In this document: positions 18,287-26,595 of the stretch, piece after piece
Layout: each line of letters opens with the position of its first letter
How positions within the stretch are numbered: the first letter of the stretch is position 1
From: Marinoscillum sp. 108
GTDB lineage: Bacteria > Bacteroidota > Bacteroidia > Cytophagales > Cyclobacteriaceae
Length of the DNA: 64,000 nucleotides
Direction: 5' to 3'
Assembly: GCF_902506655.1 (NCBI RefSeq)
Contig: NZ_LR734819.1
Location: 124,001-188,000, forward strand
The notes under the pieces: model-generated
What the model was told of the DNA's origin: nothing
Seen by the model: only the letters and a program-made list of their open reading frames with translations
Databases searched by the model: none
Translations under genes and position numbers: made by a program

Positions 18287-19762
18287 TTATTTGTATAGCT
18301 CCTTACCCACTTCATAATATTTATCACCCTCTACCCAAAGCGGGGTTTCTTTCATATTGCCGATGCTCCTGCCTGCAAAAACATAAGCCCTGTAGAAAGT
18401 ATAGAGGTAATCCATGTCGATGGTGTCAAATTCGTCTGAAGGCTGATGATAAGTTCTTAGCACCTGCTCATCGAAAGCATCCACTCCCATACCAAAGCTT
18501 GGCGCAGGAATCCCTTTTTTAGCAAAGCTGACGTTATCAGAGCGGTCAAAAAGCCCTTGTTCTTTGTAGTTGGCATCATCTCCTGCTGTGAGTCCGTAGG
18601 ACTCTATGGCCGTTACCAGCAGTCCCTGGGCGGTGGTTCTGTCCAGCCCGATCACTGTGGCCATGGAGGTGTTATTGTATCCACCATTGTCACTGTTGAA
18701 GCAAAAAACAATGTCGCTGAGTGGTAGTGGGCTGTGGTCTACAAACCACTGACTTCCGAGCAACCCTTTCTCTTCGCCACAAAACATCACAAAGAGCGAG
18801 GATCGTTTGGTCGGATACATGGCTAGGTTTTTGGCAGCTTCCAGCACAGTTACAGTACCCACAGCATTATCACGGGTGCCATTGTAGATGTCGTCCCCGG
18901 TGCTATCCGCTCTACCTACACCCACGTGATCGTAATGTGCACTGAAAGTGACATAATCCTTTTTCAGCACAGGGTCCGTGCCTTCTACATACCCCACCAC
19001 ATTTTGTGACACAAAGCGCTCCACTCCAGCACCAGCCATTTTGATATCTAGTTTCGAGGTATTGGCAAATGAAGGAGAAGCCTCCCTGTTGGCATTATTC
19101 AGCCAGATACCTGCAAATTCATCGCGCTCATCCTCTATGCCATCATCCAGAATGACCTGGTCGCGGCTCAGATAATTGACCAGTAGCTGCCAGGGAATTT
19201 GGGGAGAATTGTATAGCTCTATGAGCCCCAAAGCACCGGCTTCTTTGGCGTTGGCTCTCTTCTCTCTGGACATAGCAAACCAGGCACGTGGGCTTTGCTC
19301 TTCCCCATCGCCTGTGTTGGCAACGACTATCTTTCCTTTTACATCAGCTTTTTCAAGCTCTTCTGAGGTGGCATAATCAAGAAAAGCAATCTCTCCATTC
19401 CATTCCAAATTCCCACCACTGATCAGAAGATAGTCCACGCCAATGGTGTAGGTAGCTGAATCCAGCGTGATGGTACCGGTCTGAGGCTTTTTGATTTTCT
19501 TCATAGACACAGGCTGAAAGTAATCTGGAAATTCTGCGAACGGTTTTACACCATAAAGCTCCAGCTGTGTTCTGAGGTACTCTGCCGCAATGTCCAATTC
19601 AGGGGAAGGGGTGTCTCTTCCTTTCAGGGCATCCGAAGACATAAATTTGAGATGTGCCTGGATGCTGGCTTTGCTCACGGTTTTCTCGGTGATTTTTTTG
19701 TCTTTTTGACCAAAAGCCATGGTGCAAGACAAGAGTACGATCAGGTATAAAACTTTTCTCAT
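18287..19762 (-). CDS. Secreted M28-family zinc metallopeptidase
   Basis: The 491-residue protein has a signal peptide (MRKVLYLIVLLSCTMAFG), a protease-associated-like insert, and an M28 catalytic domain. Zinc and catalytic residues are all visible: His276 in SAHYDH, Asp in GTRDNAVG, Glu-Glu in CGEEKGLLGS, Asp in FNSDNGG, and a final His in RTYHQPSDE. Family members are exported aminopeptidases or carboxypeptidases that release amino acids from peptides. It is the last of three minus-strand genes; 90 bases separate it from the AsmA-like gene. A Cys in the signal region (LLSC) leaves lipoprotein processing possible, though cleavage before QKDKK seems more likely. Confidence 0.9.
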   Translation of the reverse strand: MRKVLYLIVLLSCTMAFGQKDKKITEKTVSKASIQAHLKFMSSDALKGRDTPSPELDIAAEYLRTQLELYGVKPFAEFPDYFQPVSMKKIKKPQTGTITLDSATYTIGVDYLLISGGNLEWNGEIAFLDYATSEELEKADVKGKIVVANTGDGEEQSPRAWFAMSREKRANAKEAGALGLIELYNSPQIPWQLLVNYLSRDQVILDDGIEDERDEFAGIWLNNANREASPSFANTSKLDIKMAGAGVERFVSQNVVGYVEGTDPVLKKDYVTFSAHYDHVGVGRADSTGDDIYNGTRDNAVGTVTVLEAAKNLAMYPTKRSSLFVMFCGEEKGLLGSQWFVDHSPLPLSDIVFCFNSDNGGYNNTSMATVIGLDRTTAQGLLVTAIESYGLTAGDDANYKEQGLFDRSDNVSFAKKGIPAPSFGMGVDAFDEQVLRTYHQPSDEFDTIDMDYLYTFYRAYVFAGRSIGNMKETPLWVEGDKYYEVGKELYK

Positions 19763-19802
19763 AGATGAATGCTTTATGATTTAAATAATGAACGCCCAAT
19801 TT

Positions 19803-19852
19803 AGAAGAACACTCTTTCTCCCGCAAGGAGTTTTTATGTCAGTGGTTCTTCT
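19803..19852. repeat. Inverted repeat directly after the AsmA-like gene
   Basis: AGAAGAAC (19803-19810) and GTTCTTCT (19845-19852) are perfect 8-bp arms around a 34-base loop, abutting the stop codon of the minus-strand gene that ends at 19853. No strong T run follows on the minus strand, so termination is doubtful; it may stabilise the 3' end. Confidence 0.35.
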
Positions 19853-21481
19853 TTAGTCATCAAGTAGATATTTGGGGGCCGCAGTTGTGGTTGAATAATC
19901 GGGATTGGTATAGAATGGCATGGTTACGTCCATTAGGGCTACCCTGAGGCTATTCCAGAGCATATTGAAGAATCCTTTGTTTTGATACCTGACAAAATAG
20001 ATTTCACCCTCCTGATAGCCCATGGTGTCGTCCGGGTGGTTGTTGCTGTTAAGGATCATGTTGCCAAAGATGCTTTTCAACCAAACCTTGTCCCTGTTTT
20101 GGTCATAGACTTTGACCTTGAGGTCTGAATACTCCATGATCATCTTTCCCTTGGCCGAATACTCGTCACCTCGAAAATCGAAAGCCATGCCATGGAGCTG
20201 CCCCGAAGCCTCCACCCCTGTGAGAGGGGCAAGTGTCTGATTGATAAAAGTGATGGGCATGGCACCGAGTGTTCCCGAGACAGAAAACTCCTGACGGTTT
20301 GAACCCATATCCAATAAGATGGTTGTTTTGAGTGCGCCTTTGCCCATAAAATCAGATTGAATATCCAGAATGGTGATGGGCTCCTTTTGGATTTCTTCAG
20401 GGTCATTGGTCAGGTGATATCCCGACATATAAACCTTATCAAAGTAGAGTTTTCCGGCACGGGGGAATACTACTGGGAGTTGCTCATATTGAATATAGCT
20501 GTTTCTGAGGCGGAGAGTATCCAGGGTGAAAATGAACGGGAGGTCTCTTAGTAATCCGGCCAGCAGGGGTTTGGTCTCTGGCTGTGGTGCCGGTGGGGTT
20601 TTGTCCTTAAAGACATTGATTTGAAGGGCCTCAAGCAGGGTGCTTTCAGCACGCACCTTGAGTGTTCTGTCTTCCATAAAGTCCCAAAGTAGTTTTTCTG
20701 CCGACAGTTTTTGAGCAAGCAGCTCAACCCGAACTTTCTCATAGGGGTGCTTCTGCACAAAAGAGGACCTGGAGTCTACAGGCTTTAGGTGGATATTTTC
20801 AATAGAAAATGAGGTGTCAAGGATATGAAGATTATCCGCTGACAGGGTATAGTCCTCACCAGCCTTGACATAGAGCTTGCTCACTTTCGTTTCAGACTGA
20901 TCAAAATCAAGCGGGAAGATATTATGGACGGTGCTAGTGTCTACAAAAACGCCAAACGCTGACAGATGTATCTTTTTCATAGCCAAAAGGGTATCATAGC
21001 TCCCTTTTTTCTGGACCACCAAAGTACCCGAGCTGATCTCGAAATGCTCCACCTCTATCCGGTTAAAAAGGTCTCGCACAAAGAGGTTGATTTCCTTTTT
21101 CTCCGTCTTGGAAGCCTGGAGGGTGGGCAGCACGATCCCGAGTAAAAGACTGTCTATGTTTAATTTTTTGACTTTGATTTTTTGACTGAGTAGAAGGTTC
21201 CAAAGACTAAATCCATGAATTGAGATTTGACGGGCCTCAGACCGAATGTTGAGGTTAGCGTGATTCTCCGCACTGTCTACCTGCACCCTGGGTTTTGTGA
21301 AGGTGATCTCTCCGTTCAGGATGCTCAGCGTTACACTTTCATAAGTAACCTGCTCGCCCAGTAGCTTAGGGAGTTCCCTTTTGGCGATAGCCTCCACTAA
21401 AAAAGCAATGCCACTCAGGAGCACCAGAATGCCTAAAATAATGAGAATTCTTTTTGCATTAAACGAAATGATTTTAGGCAT
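19853..21481 (-). CDS. AsmA/DUF748-like membrane-anchored envelope protein
   Basis: The 542-residue protein has a single N-terminal membrane helix (about residues 10-30) followed by a long beta-rich extracytoplasmic region. The opening (YESVTLSILNGEITFTKPRV) and repeated Leu-alternating strands with MSGYHLT and KGALKTTILLDMG resemble AsmA-like proteins, which bridge the envelope and are linked to lipid transport in other bacteria. No catalytic motif is visible. A C-terminal amphipathic stretch (FFNMLWNSLRVALMDVTM) could touch a membrane. It lies between a secreted peptidase and an isoaspartyl peptidase, but no functional link is apparent. The assignment rests on architecture, so the exact family is uncertain. 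Confidence 0.6.
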   Translation of the reverse strand: MPKIISFNAKRILIILGILVLLSGIAFLVEAIAKRELPKLLGEQVTYESVTLSILNGEITFTKPRVQVDSAENHANLNIRSEARQISIHGFSLWNLLLSQKIKVKKLNIDSLLLGIVLPTLQASKTEKKEINLFVRDLFNRIEVEHFEISSGTLVVQKKGSYDTLLAMKKIHLSAFGVFVDTSTVHNIFPLDFDQSETKVSKLYVKAGEDYTLSADNLHILDTSFSIENIHLKPVDSRSSFVQKHPYEKVRVELLAQKLSAEKLLWDFMEDRTLKVRAESTLLEALQINVFKDKTPPAPQPETKPLLAGLLRDLPFIFTLDTLRLRNSYIQYEQLPVVFPRAGKLYFDKVYMSGYHLTNDPEEIQKEPITILDIQSDFMGKGALKTTILLDMGSNRQEFSVSGTLGAMPITFINQTLAPLTGVEASGQLHGMAFDFRGDEYSAKGKMIMEYSDLKVKVYDQNRDKVWLKSIFGNMILNSNNHPDDTMGYQEGEIYFVRYQNKGFFNMLWNSLRVALMDVTMPFYTNPDYSTTTAAPKYLLDD

Positions 21482-21529
21482 AAGTGTATAACTGAAATCG
21501 GCCCGTCTGGTTAGATTTAAGGATAGGGA

Positions 21530-22540
21530 CTACTCCCCCTGGAATATTTTGATCACGGCCATTTCCCCTTCTTTTCGGTATCCTCTGTACATGCCGCTGG
21601 TGTTGAAGGGCATGGCTACATTACCAAACCTGTCCATAGCGATCATGCCACCCAGAGCGTCCATTTTGGTGATCTTGTCCATCACCGTTTGAGCGGCTTC
21701 CTCCACAGATAAGTTTTTATATTCCATCAGTGCCGACACGTCGTGCGCTGCGGCAGTGCGGATATAATATTCTCCATGTCCTGTGCCGGAAAATCCGCAG
21801 GTGTTGTTATTGGCATAGGTGCCGGCTCCTATGACGGGAGAGTCCCCAATGCGGCCCCATTTTTTGTTGGTCATACCGCCGGTGGATGTTGCCGCGCAGA
21901 TATTTCCCTGCCGGTCTACAGCCACGGCACCAACAGTTCCATACTCCTTTTCTACTTTTTTGATAGCCTTTTCCAGTTGTGCCTTGCGTGGATCTGTACT
22001 GAAATAGCTGGGATCCACCAGTTCCAATCCACGCTCTTTGGCAAACTGTTCCGCTCCTTCGCGGGCCAGCATCACGTGAGGTGAATTGATCATGACCTGA
22101 TAGGCCGCTAGAATGGGGTTTTTGACGGTTTTTACACCGGCTACAGCACCGGCATTCAGGTCTTCCCCACGCATGATACTTGCATCAAGTTCATTTTCTC
22201 CGGTGGCGGTGAAGACTGCTCCTACGCCGGCATTGAAGAGTGGAGAATTTTCCATCATCACAATGGCGGCCTGAATGGCGTCACAACTTGATCCTCCATC
22301 TTCCAGAATGGTATAGGCGGCCTGAAGCGCCTCGTCGAGCTTGGCCCGATAGGCCACTTCTGTTACAGAATCCATGTTTTCTCTACTCACAGTGCCAGCA
22401 CCTCCATGAATGACAACTGCAATTTTACGTTCAACGGGCTCATTGGGAGTGTTTTCAGCAGGTGTGGTGTTACATCCAGAAAGACAGGCTACTACGATCA
22501 GTAGAAATAAGTTCAGTTTGCGATTCACGAGGGAGTTCAT
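21530..22540 (-). CDS. Lipoprotein isoaspartyl peptidase / L-asparaginase (Ntn hydrolase)
   Basis: The 336-residue protein is a plant-type asparaginase: it self-cleaves before the nucleophile Thr202 in EYGTVGAVA. Further family signs are the N-terminal VIHGGAGT (about residues 42-49), SCDAIQAAI, and GGMTNKKWGRIGDSPVIGAG after the nucleophile. A lipobox (LSGC) at the end of the signal peptide predicts lipid anchoring outside the cytoplasm, where it would hydrolyse isoaspartyl dipeptides or asparagine. It is the first gene of a minus-strand trio with the AsmA-like protein and the M28 peptidase, and is divergent from the DksA-like gene 69 bases away. Confidence 0.92.
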   Translation of the reverse strand: MNSLVNRKLNLFLLIVVACLSGCNTTPAENTPNEPVERKIAVVIHGGAGTVSRENMDSVTEVAYRAKLDEALQAAYTILEDGGSSCDAIQAAIVMMENSPLFNAGVGAVFTATGENELDASIMRGEDLNAGAVAGVKTVKNPILAAYQVMINSPHVMLAREGAEQFAKERGLELVDPSYFSTDPRKAQLEKAIKKVEKEYGTVGAVAVDRQGNICAATSTGGMTNKKWGRIGDSPVIGAGTYANNNTCGFSGTGHGEYYIRTAAAHDVSALMEYKNLSVEEAAQTVMDKITKMDALGGMIAMDRFGNVAMPFNTSGMYRGYRKEGEMAVIKIFQGE

Positions 22541-22609
22541 AATTTTTTATCTACTTGGGTTGTGTTACTTTAGCGCTTATTTTTAGGTAAAATAAACAGA
22601 ATTGAAGAT

Positions 22610-22990
22610 ATGGCTGAGAAGACGAAATATTCAGAGGACGAATTAAAGGAATTCGAAGAGTTGATTCATCAGAAGCTGGCAAAAGCGAGAGAAGAACTGA
22701 ACATTTTGAAGGGTTCTTTGACACGAGATACCGATGAGGGTACGGATGCGACCCACGGTGCTGTGAAGACCCTGGAGGATGGGGCGGATACTGCAGAGAA
22801 AGAGCAATTGAGTACATTGGCCGGACGGCAGCAGAAGTTTATTAATAACCTTGAAAATGCGTTGATCAGAATCAAAAACGGCACCTACGGGGTTTGTGTG
22901 GATACTGGTAAGCTCATCAGCAAAGAGCGATTGAGAGCGGTGCCACACACCATGCATTCGATAGAGGCTAAGCTGAATGTGAAGAAGTAA
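22610..22990 (+). CDS. TraR/DksA-family protein with a degenerate zinc finger
   Basis: The 126-residue protein has the DksA plan: an N-terminal coiled coil (about 8-35 and 60-92) and a C-terminal globular end. In the position of the C4 zinc finger only Cys96 remains (YGVCVDTGKL); the other three cysteines are Thr99, Ser117 and Ala120. This loss is common in Bacteroidota members of the family. Such proteins bind the RNA polymerase secondary channel and tune initiation. The stop overlaps the scpB start by one base (TAATG). A TTACTTTAGC box lies about 40 bases before the start. Confidence 0.85.
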   Translation: MAEKTKYSEDELKEFEELIHQKLAKAREELNILKGSLTRDTDEGTDATHGAVKTLEDGADTAEKEQLSTLAGRQQKFINNLENALIRIKNGTYGVCVDTGKLISKERLRAVPHTMHSIEAKLNVKK

Positions 22991-23553
22991 TGGACTACCT
23001 CGCCAATCATATTGAGGCACTGGTCTTTTGCTCCCCAAAACCAATCACAGAAGATGAGATTCAGTCTTGTCTGAAGGAAATGTTCGAGGCGGATGTGCCT
23101 ATGGAGGACATTAGTGGGGGGATCGCAAAACTTAGTGAAAAATATGAAGATGAGCAGTTTTCCTTTGGTTTGGTGCAAAGTGGCGGTGGATATCAGTTTT
23201 TGACCAAACCGGCCTATCAGGCAAGTATCAGTATTTTGCTTAAGCAACAATCGAAGCGGCGACTCTCCAACTCAGCCATGGAAACACTCGCCATCATTGC
23301 GTATAAGCAGCCAGTCACCAAGACGGAAATTGAACAAATCCGTGGAGTAAACTGCGATTATGCGGTCAATAAATTGCTGGAAAAGGAGCTCATCGAAATC
23401 AAAGGCAAGGCAGAGACTATAGGTCGTCCGATGCTCTATGGCACCAACAATAAGTTTATGGACTACTTCGGTATTAACTCACTCAGGGACCTGCCCACAC
23501 CGAAGGATTTTGTGCAGGAGGAAAACACTATAGGGAAGGAAGAAGAAGCATGA
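22990..23553 (+). CDS. scpB: Segregation and condensation protein B
   Basis: ScpB is the winged-helix partner of ScpA and SMC in chromosome condensation. The 187-residue protein shows the family core (LSNSAMETLAIIAYKQPVTK, about residues 90-109) and RGVNCDYAVNKLLEKELI, then a GRPMLYGTNNKFMDYFGI segment. It overlaps the DksA-like gene by one base and the pseudouridine synthase gene by four bases (ATGA). The scpB-rluB pairing is common in bacteria. Confidence 0.93.
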   Translation: MDYLANHIEALVFCSPKPITEDEIQSCLKEMFEADVPMEDISGGIAKLSEKYEDEQFSFGLVQSGGGYQFLTKPAYQASISILLKQQSKRRLSNSAMETLAIIAYKQPVTKTEIEQIRGVNCDYAVNKLLEKELIEIKGKAETIGRPMLYGTNNKFMDYFGINSLRDLPTPKDFVQEENTIGKEEEA

Positions 23554-24338
23554 AAGGGAAAAAGCCAATTAAGCCAAAGACAGGAGGGCCAGTCAAGAAG
23601 GAATTAGGCTCCGCACCAGTGGAGATACGACTGAATAAGTATATAGCCAACGCGGGCGTATGCTCACGACGGGAGGCAGATCAGCTCATAGCCGATGGCA
23701 AAGTGAAGGTGAATGGTGAAGTAGTGACCGAACTGGGCCGAAAGGTGCTGTCTACAGACAAGGTGGTGTACGGAGGCAAAACCCTGAAGACAGAAAAACT
23801 CCAGTACATTTTGCTGAATAAGCCTAATGATTACATCACCACTGTCACCGATACACACGACAGAAAAACCGTGATGAGCCTGCTCAAAGGAGCCTGTGAT
23901 GAGAGAATCTATCCTGTAGGAAGGCTCGACCGGGCCACTACAGGGTTACTGCTATTTACCAATGACGGTGATCTGGCCAAAAAGCTCACTCACCCGTCTT
24001 ATAAAATCAAGAAGATTTATCAGGTGACCCTGGACAAACCGATCACCAATCAGGATTTTGATGATATCCTGAAAGGTGTGAAGCTGGAGGATGGACTGGC
24101 GGTGCCGGATGAGATGGCCGTGGTTACTGATGATCGCATGGTCCTGGGTATAGAAATCCACATTGGCAAAAACCGTATAGTGAGGAGAATCTTCGAACAC
24201 AAGGGCTATAAAGTGGTGAAGCTGGATCGGGTAATGTTTGGTACATTGACCAAAAAGAACCTCACCCGTGGCAAATATCGCCACCTTGACCCCAGAGAGG
24301 TGGTTCAGCTCAAAAACCTCTCCGGAGGAAGAAAATAA
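23550..24338 (+). CDS. rluB: rRNA pseudouridine synthase (RsuA/RluB family)
   Basis: The 262-residue enzyme isomerises a uridine in ribosomal RNA. A lysine-rich N-terminus leads into an S4 RNA-binding domain (IRLNKYIANAGVCSRREADQ, about residues 26-45). The catalytic domain contains VGRLDRATTGLLLFTNDGDL with the catalytic Asp. RluB (23S rRNA) is the likeliest member because of the link to scpB. It overlaps scpB by four bases. Confidence 0.9.
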   Translation: MKGKKPIKPKTGGPVKKELGSAPVEIRLNKYIANAGVCSRREADQLIADGKVKVNGEVVTELGRKVLSTDKVVYGGKTLKTEKLQYILLNKPNDYITTVTDTHDRKTVMSLLKGACDERIYPVGRLDRATTGLLLFTNDGDLAKKLTHPSYKIKKIYQVTLDKPITNQDFDDILKGVKLEDGLAVPDEMAVVTDDRMVLGIEIHIGKNRIVRRIFEHKGYKVVKLDRVMFGTLTKKNLTRGKYRHLDPREVVQLKNLSGGRK

Positions 24339-24367
24339 AAAGGCTCTACCCTTATTTCAGGGTAGAG
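24334..24367 (-). terminator. Terminator of the three-gene CHAT operon
   Basis: CTCTACCCT (24344-24352) and AGGGTAGAG (24359-24367) form a 9-bp stem with a 6-base loop. On the minus strand it runs into CCTTTTTATTTTC. It overlaps the last codons and stop of the minus-strand gene ending at 24352, so the end of the gene is built into the terminator. On the plus strand there is no T run for rluB. Confidence 0.8.
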
Positions 24368-26595
24368 GCCAGTATTTCCAGATCTTTATTCATGATGACA
24401 TGCACGGCGCTTTCGGGTCTCGAATCGAGCATGACCGTTTTGGTATACGCGCCCATTGACCCAAAGAAGTTGATACAGTCATCACTCACTTTATAAGTTT
24501 TGTTGGCAAAGTAAGATGACGAATAGTCGATGGTCTTCAGGTCCAATAGCTCTCCCGCCAAATTGATTTTCACAGCAAAAGCTTTTGTGTCGGTGTTGTT
24601 TTTTCCTGCTCTGTTCACACGTCCATCTAGTCCCTTGATCTCGTTGTAGTTGCCCACGATGATATAGGCCTGATCCACACTCACCACATCAGTGATGTCC
24701 CCTTTGTAGGACATTCGCTGCTGCCATTGCAGATCTCCATAGATGCTGTAGTTGGCCATGATCATCTCGGATTCGACCAACGGGTCGTCCAGATAGTCAT
24801 TCCCTTTATAGGTTACAAAAAGGGTGTTGGTACGCTCATTGTAAGAAATAGTCCTCGGGAATTGATTGAGAATAAGTCTTCGGCTGTGTGTGATCACTCC
24901 CTTCTCATCCAGCATCAGCAAGTGGTTGATCCGGGTGCCGCTGGTATCCACGCCGTTCAGGATCACGGCCAGTCCTCCGGGCACGCTTTGGATGGCTCCT
25001 ATTCGGGTGTTGGCATCAAACCCGGCAGAACTGTCAATTTTTAACAGATAGTCATTGTACCAGCCTACAGTCTGCTCTTTGGTGATGCCTGCCACAAAGG
25101 CCTGTGTTTTATTTTCCTTTGTGTTCTTGAAGATTCCCGCTATAAAGGCGGACCCATCAAAGTTCTCTATGCGATGAGAGGTGATAGGGGCCGCGGTAAG
25201 AAGATCATTATCCACCGGGACGCTTCTGAAAAGTGGGATGTCCAATTTTTTGTACTTCACTTTCTTGATCACCGAATCCGTCTTGAGTATGGTATAGAGC
25301 TCGTTTTGGATATTGGCCACATAGTTGCTCACATCATTTTTATTGTTTTGGCGCTCGGTAGTGATGAGCTGAGTAATTCCCGAAGGACCATTGTAGTTGG
25401 TCTTGATAAAGTCGGAGTATTTACTCAAAGAGGCAGCGGTATTGGTCCTTCTGATGTCGCTGAGCACACTATCTGCTTCTTTAATTCTGTTCACCATTTG
25501 GCCGTAGAGATAGAGCTTGCGCTCTACATCCACTTCCGTGTCCGCCCCGAGTTTTTCGCTGAGCAGCTGCTGGTAGATGAGGTCATGCTTTTTTTCTTTG
25601 AAGATAAAGATGGGCTCGATCACCGAGGAGAGGTCGTATTTCCTGAGGGTAAAAAGCACTTCTTTGGATACTTTGAGGGGCTCAAATTCCTCCCTGATAA
25701 AGTCAGGTTTAGCCTCTTCGATTCGTTTGTTGAGTCTGAGGTTTTCAGCCATCAGGTCTTCTCTGAGCTTGTCTATTTCTGCATGAATAATCTCCCGTGT
25801 GGTGTCTACCCACGAGGCATAGTCCCAAACCTGAATTTTTGGTTGCAGAAAGTTGATTTTGGATTCTAAACCATCCAGACGATAGACCTTGATGGGCTTG
25901 GCTGTCATGGTCTGATTATACCCCACATCAAAACTGGCCGTGGCGGCTTTGTATTCCTCCCAGTACTGTAGACACTCGAGGTAATCTTTTTTGATATCTC
26001 CAAAGGTCTTGTCTACCTCAGCATCATAGAGGAGGTATAGGTCTTTGAAGGTGGGATATTTACCTAAAATTCCGGTAAAAGCTTTGTGCGCCCGGTCATA
26101 ACTACTAAAGCTTCGGGTAAACTTATCATAGATGAGTGGCACATTGTCTATAAAGGACTGAAGTTCCACTTTTACCCTGGCCATATGGTTACTGATGGTG
26201 TCAAAACCCACGGTGACTCTCCCTTTGTCATCGAGCTTGCCAAAGTTGAAAAAGTACTCCTGATTCTTGCGCACCTCTTTTTCACTGATAAACTGTTCCG
26301 TACGCTGGTAGGCCTTAAGTGCCTCCCGGGCATTGCCTACTTTATAGGCAAAGTCCTTGATGGGATCACTCTCCCTGTATCTTTTCTCGTAAATCACAGC
26401 CATCTGGAGGTAGATACTTGAGTTGTCTGGTTGTTCGGCCAGATAGATTTTTAGCTGAGCCAGTGCACCACTGGGTGGCAGGGCAAGTATTCTGGGGAGT
26501 ACTTCTTCATATTTCTCCAGTTTTTGTGAAAGCCCCGGAAGGGTGGCACCTGCTAGGAAGAGGATGAATGCTAATTTCTTCATGGTCATTCTCAT
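24352..26595 (-). CDS. Unrecognised exported protein, third gene of the CHAT operon
   Basis: I do not recognise this 747-residue protein. It has a signal peptide (KKLAFILFLAGATLPGLSQ), a helical N-terminal half that begins with TPR-like segments (about residues 30-110, VIYEKRYRESDP), a long charged helical stretch (about 270-420), and a beta-rich C-terminal half (about 450-747) whose repeated strand patterns (GGLAVILNGVDTSG, AYIIVGNYNEIKGLDG) suggest a beta-propeller. It is probably periplasmic or surface-held. The ATG at 26595 overlaps the stop of the PD40-OmpA gene by one base (TAATG), so the two are coupled; in-frame ATGs at 26589 and 26583 are alternatives. Role unknown; context ties it to the OmpA and CHAT proteins. 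Confidence 0.8.
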   Translation of the reverse strand: MRMTMKKLAFILFLAGATLPGLSQKLEKYEEVLPRILALPPSGALAQLKIYLAEQPDNSSIYLQMAVIYEKRYRESDPIKDFAYKVGNAREALKAYQRTEQFISEKEVRKNQEYFFNFGKLDDKGRVTVGFDTISNHMARVKVELQSFIDNVPLIYDKFTRSFSSYDRAHKAFTGILGKYPTFKDLYLLYDAEVDKTFGDIKKDYLECLQYWEEYKAATASFDVGYNQTMTAKPIKVYRLDGLESKINFLQPKIQVWDYASWVDTTREIIHAEIDKLREDLMAENLRLNKRIEEAKPDFIREEFEPLKVSKEVLFTLRKYDLSSVIEPIFIFKEKKHDLIYQQLLSEKLGADTEVDVERKLYLYGQMVNRIKEADSVLSDIRRTNTAASLSKYSDFIKTNYNGPSGITQLITTERQNNKNDVSNYVANIQNELYTILKTDSVIKKVKYKKLDIPLFRSVPVDNDLLTAAPITSHRIENFDGSAFIAGIFKNTKENKTQAFVAGITKEQTVGWYNDYLLKIDSSAGFDANTRIGAIQSVPGGLAVILNGVDTSGTRINHLLMLDEKGVITHSRRLILNQFPRTISYNERTNTLFVTYKGNDYLDDPLVESEMIMANYSIYGDLQWQQRMSYKGDITDVVSVDQAYIIVGNYNEIKGLDGRVNRAGKNNTDTKAFAVKINLAGELLDLKTIDYSSSYFANKTYKVSDDCINFFGSMGAYTKTVMLDSRPESAVHVIMNKDLEILASTLK

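Noticed and set aside
25174-25869. Plus-strand frame of 231 codons opposite the 747-residue gene
   Set aside because: Because the minus-strand gene is itself unrecognised I compared both. The minus frame has a signal peptide, a TAATG junction and a fitted terminator; the plus frame has none of these.
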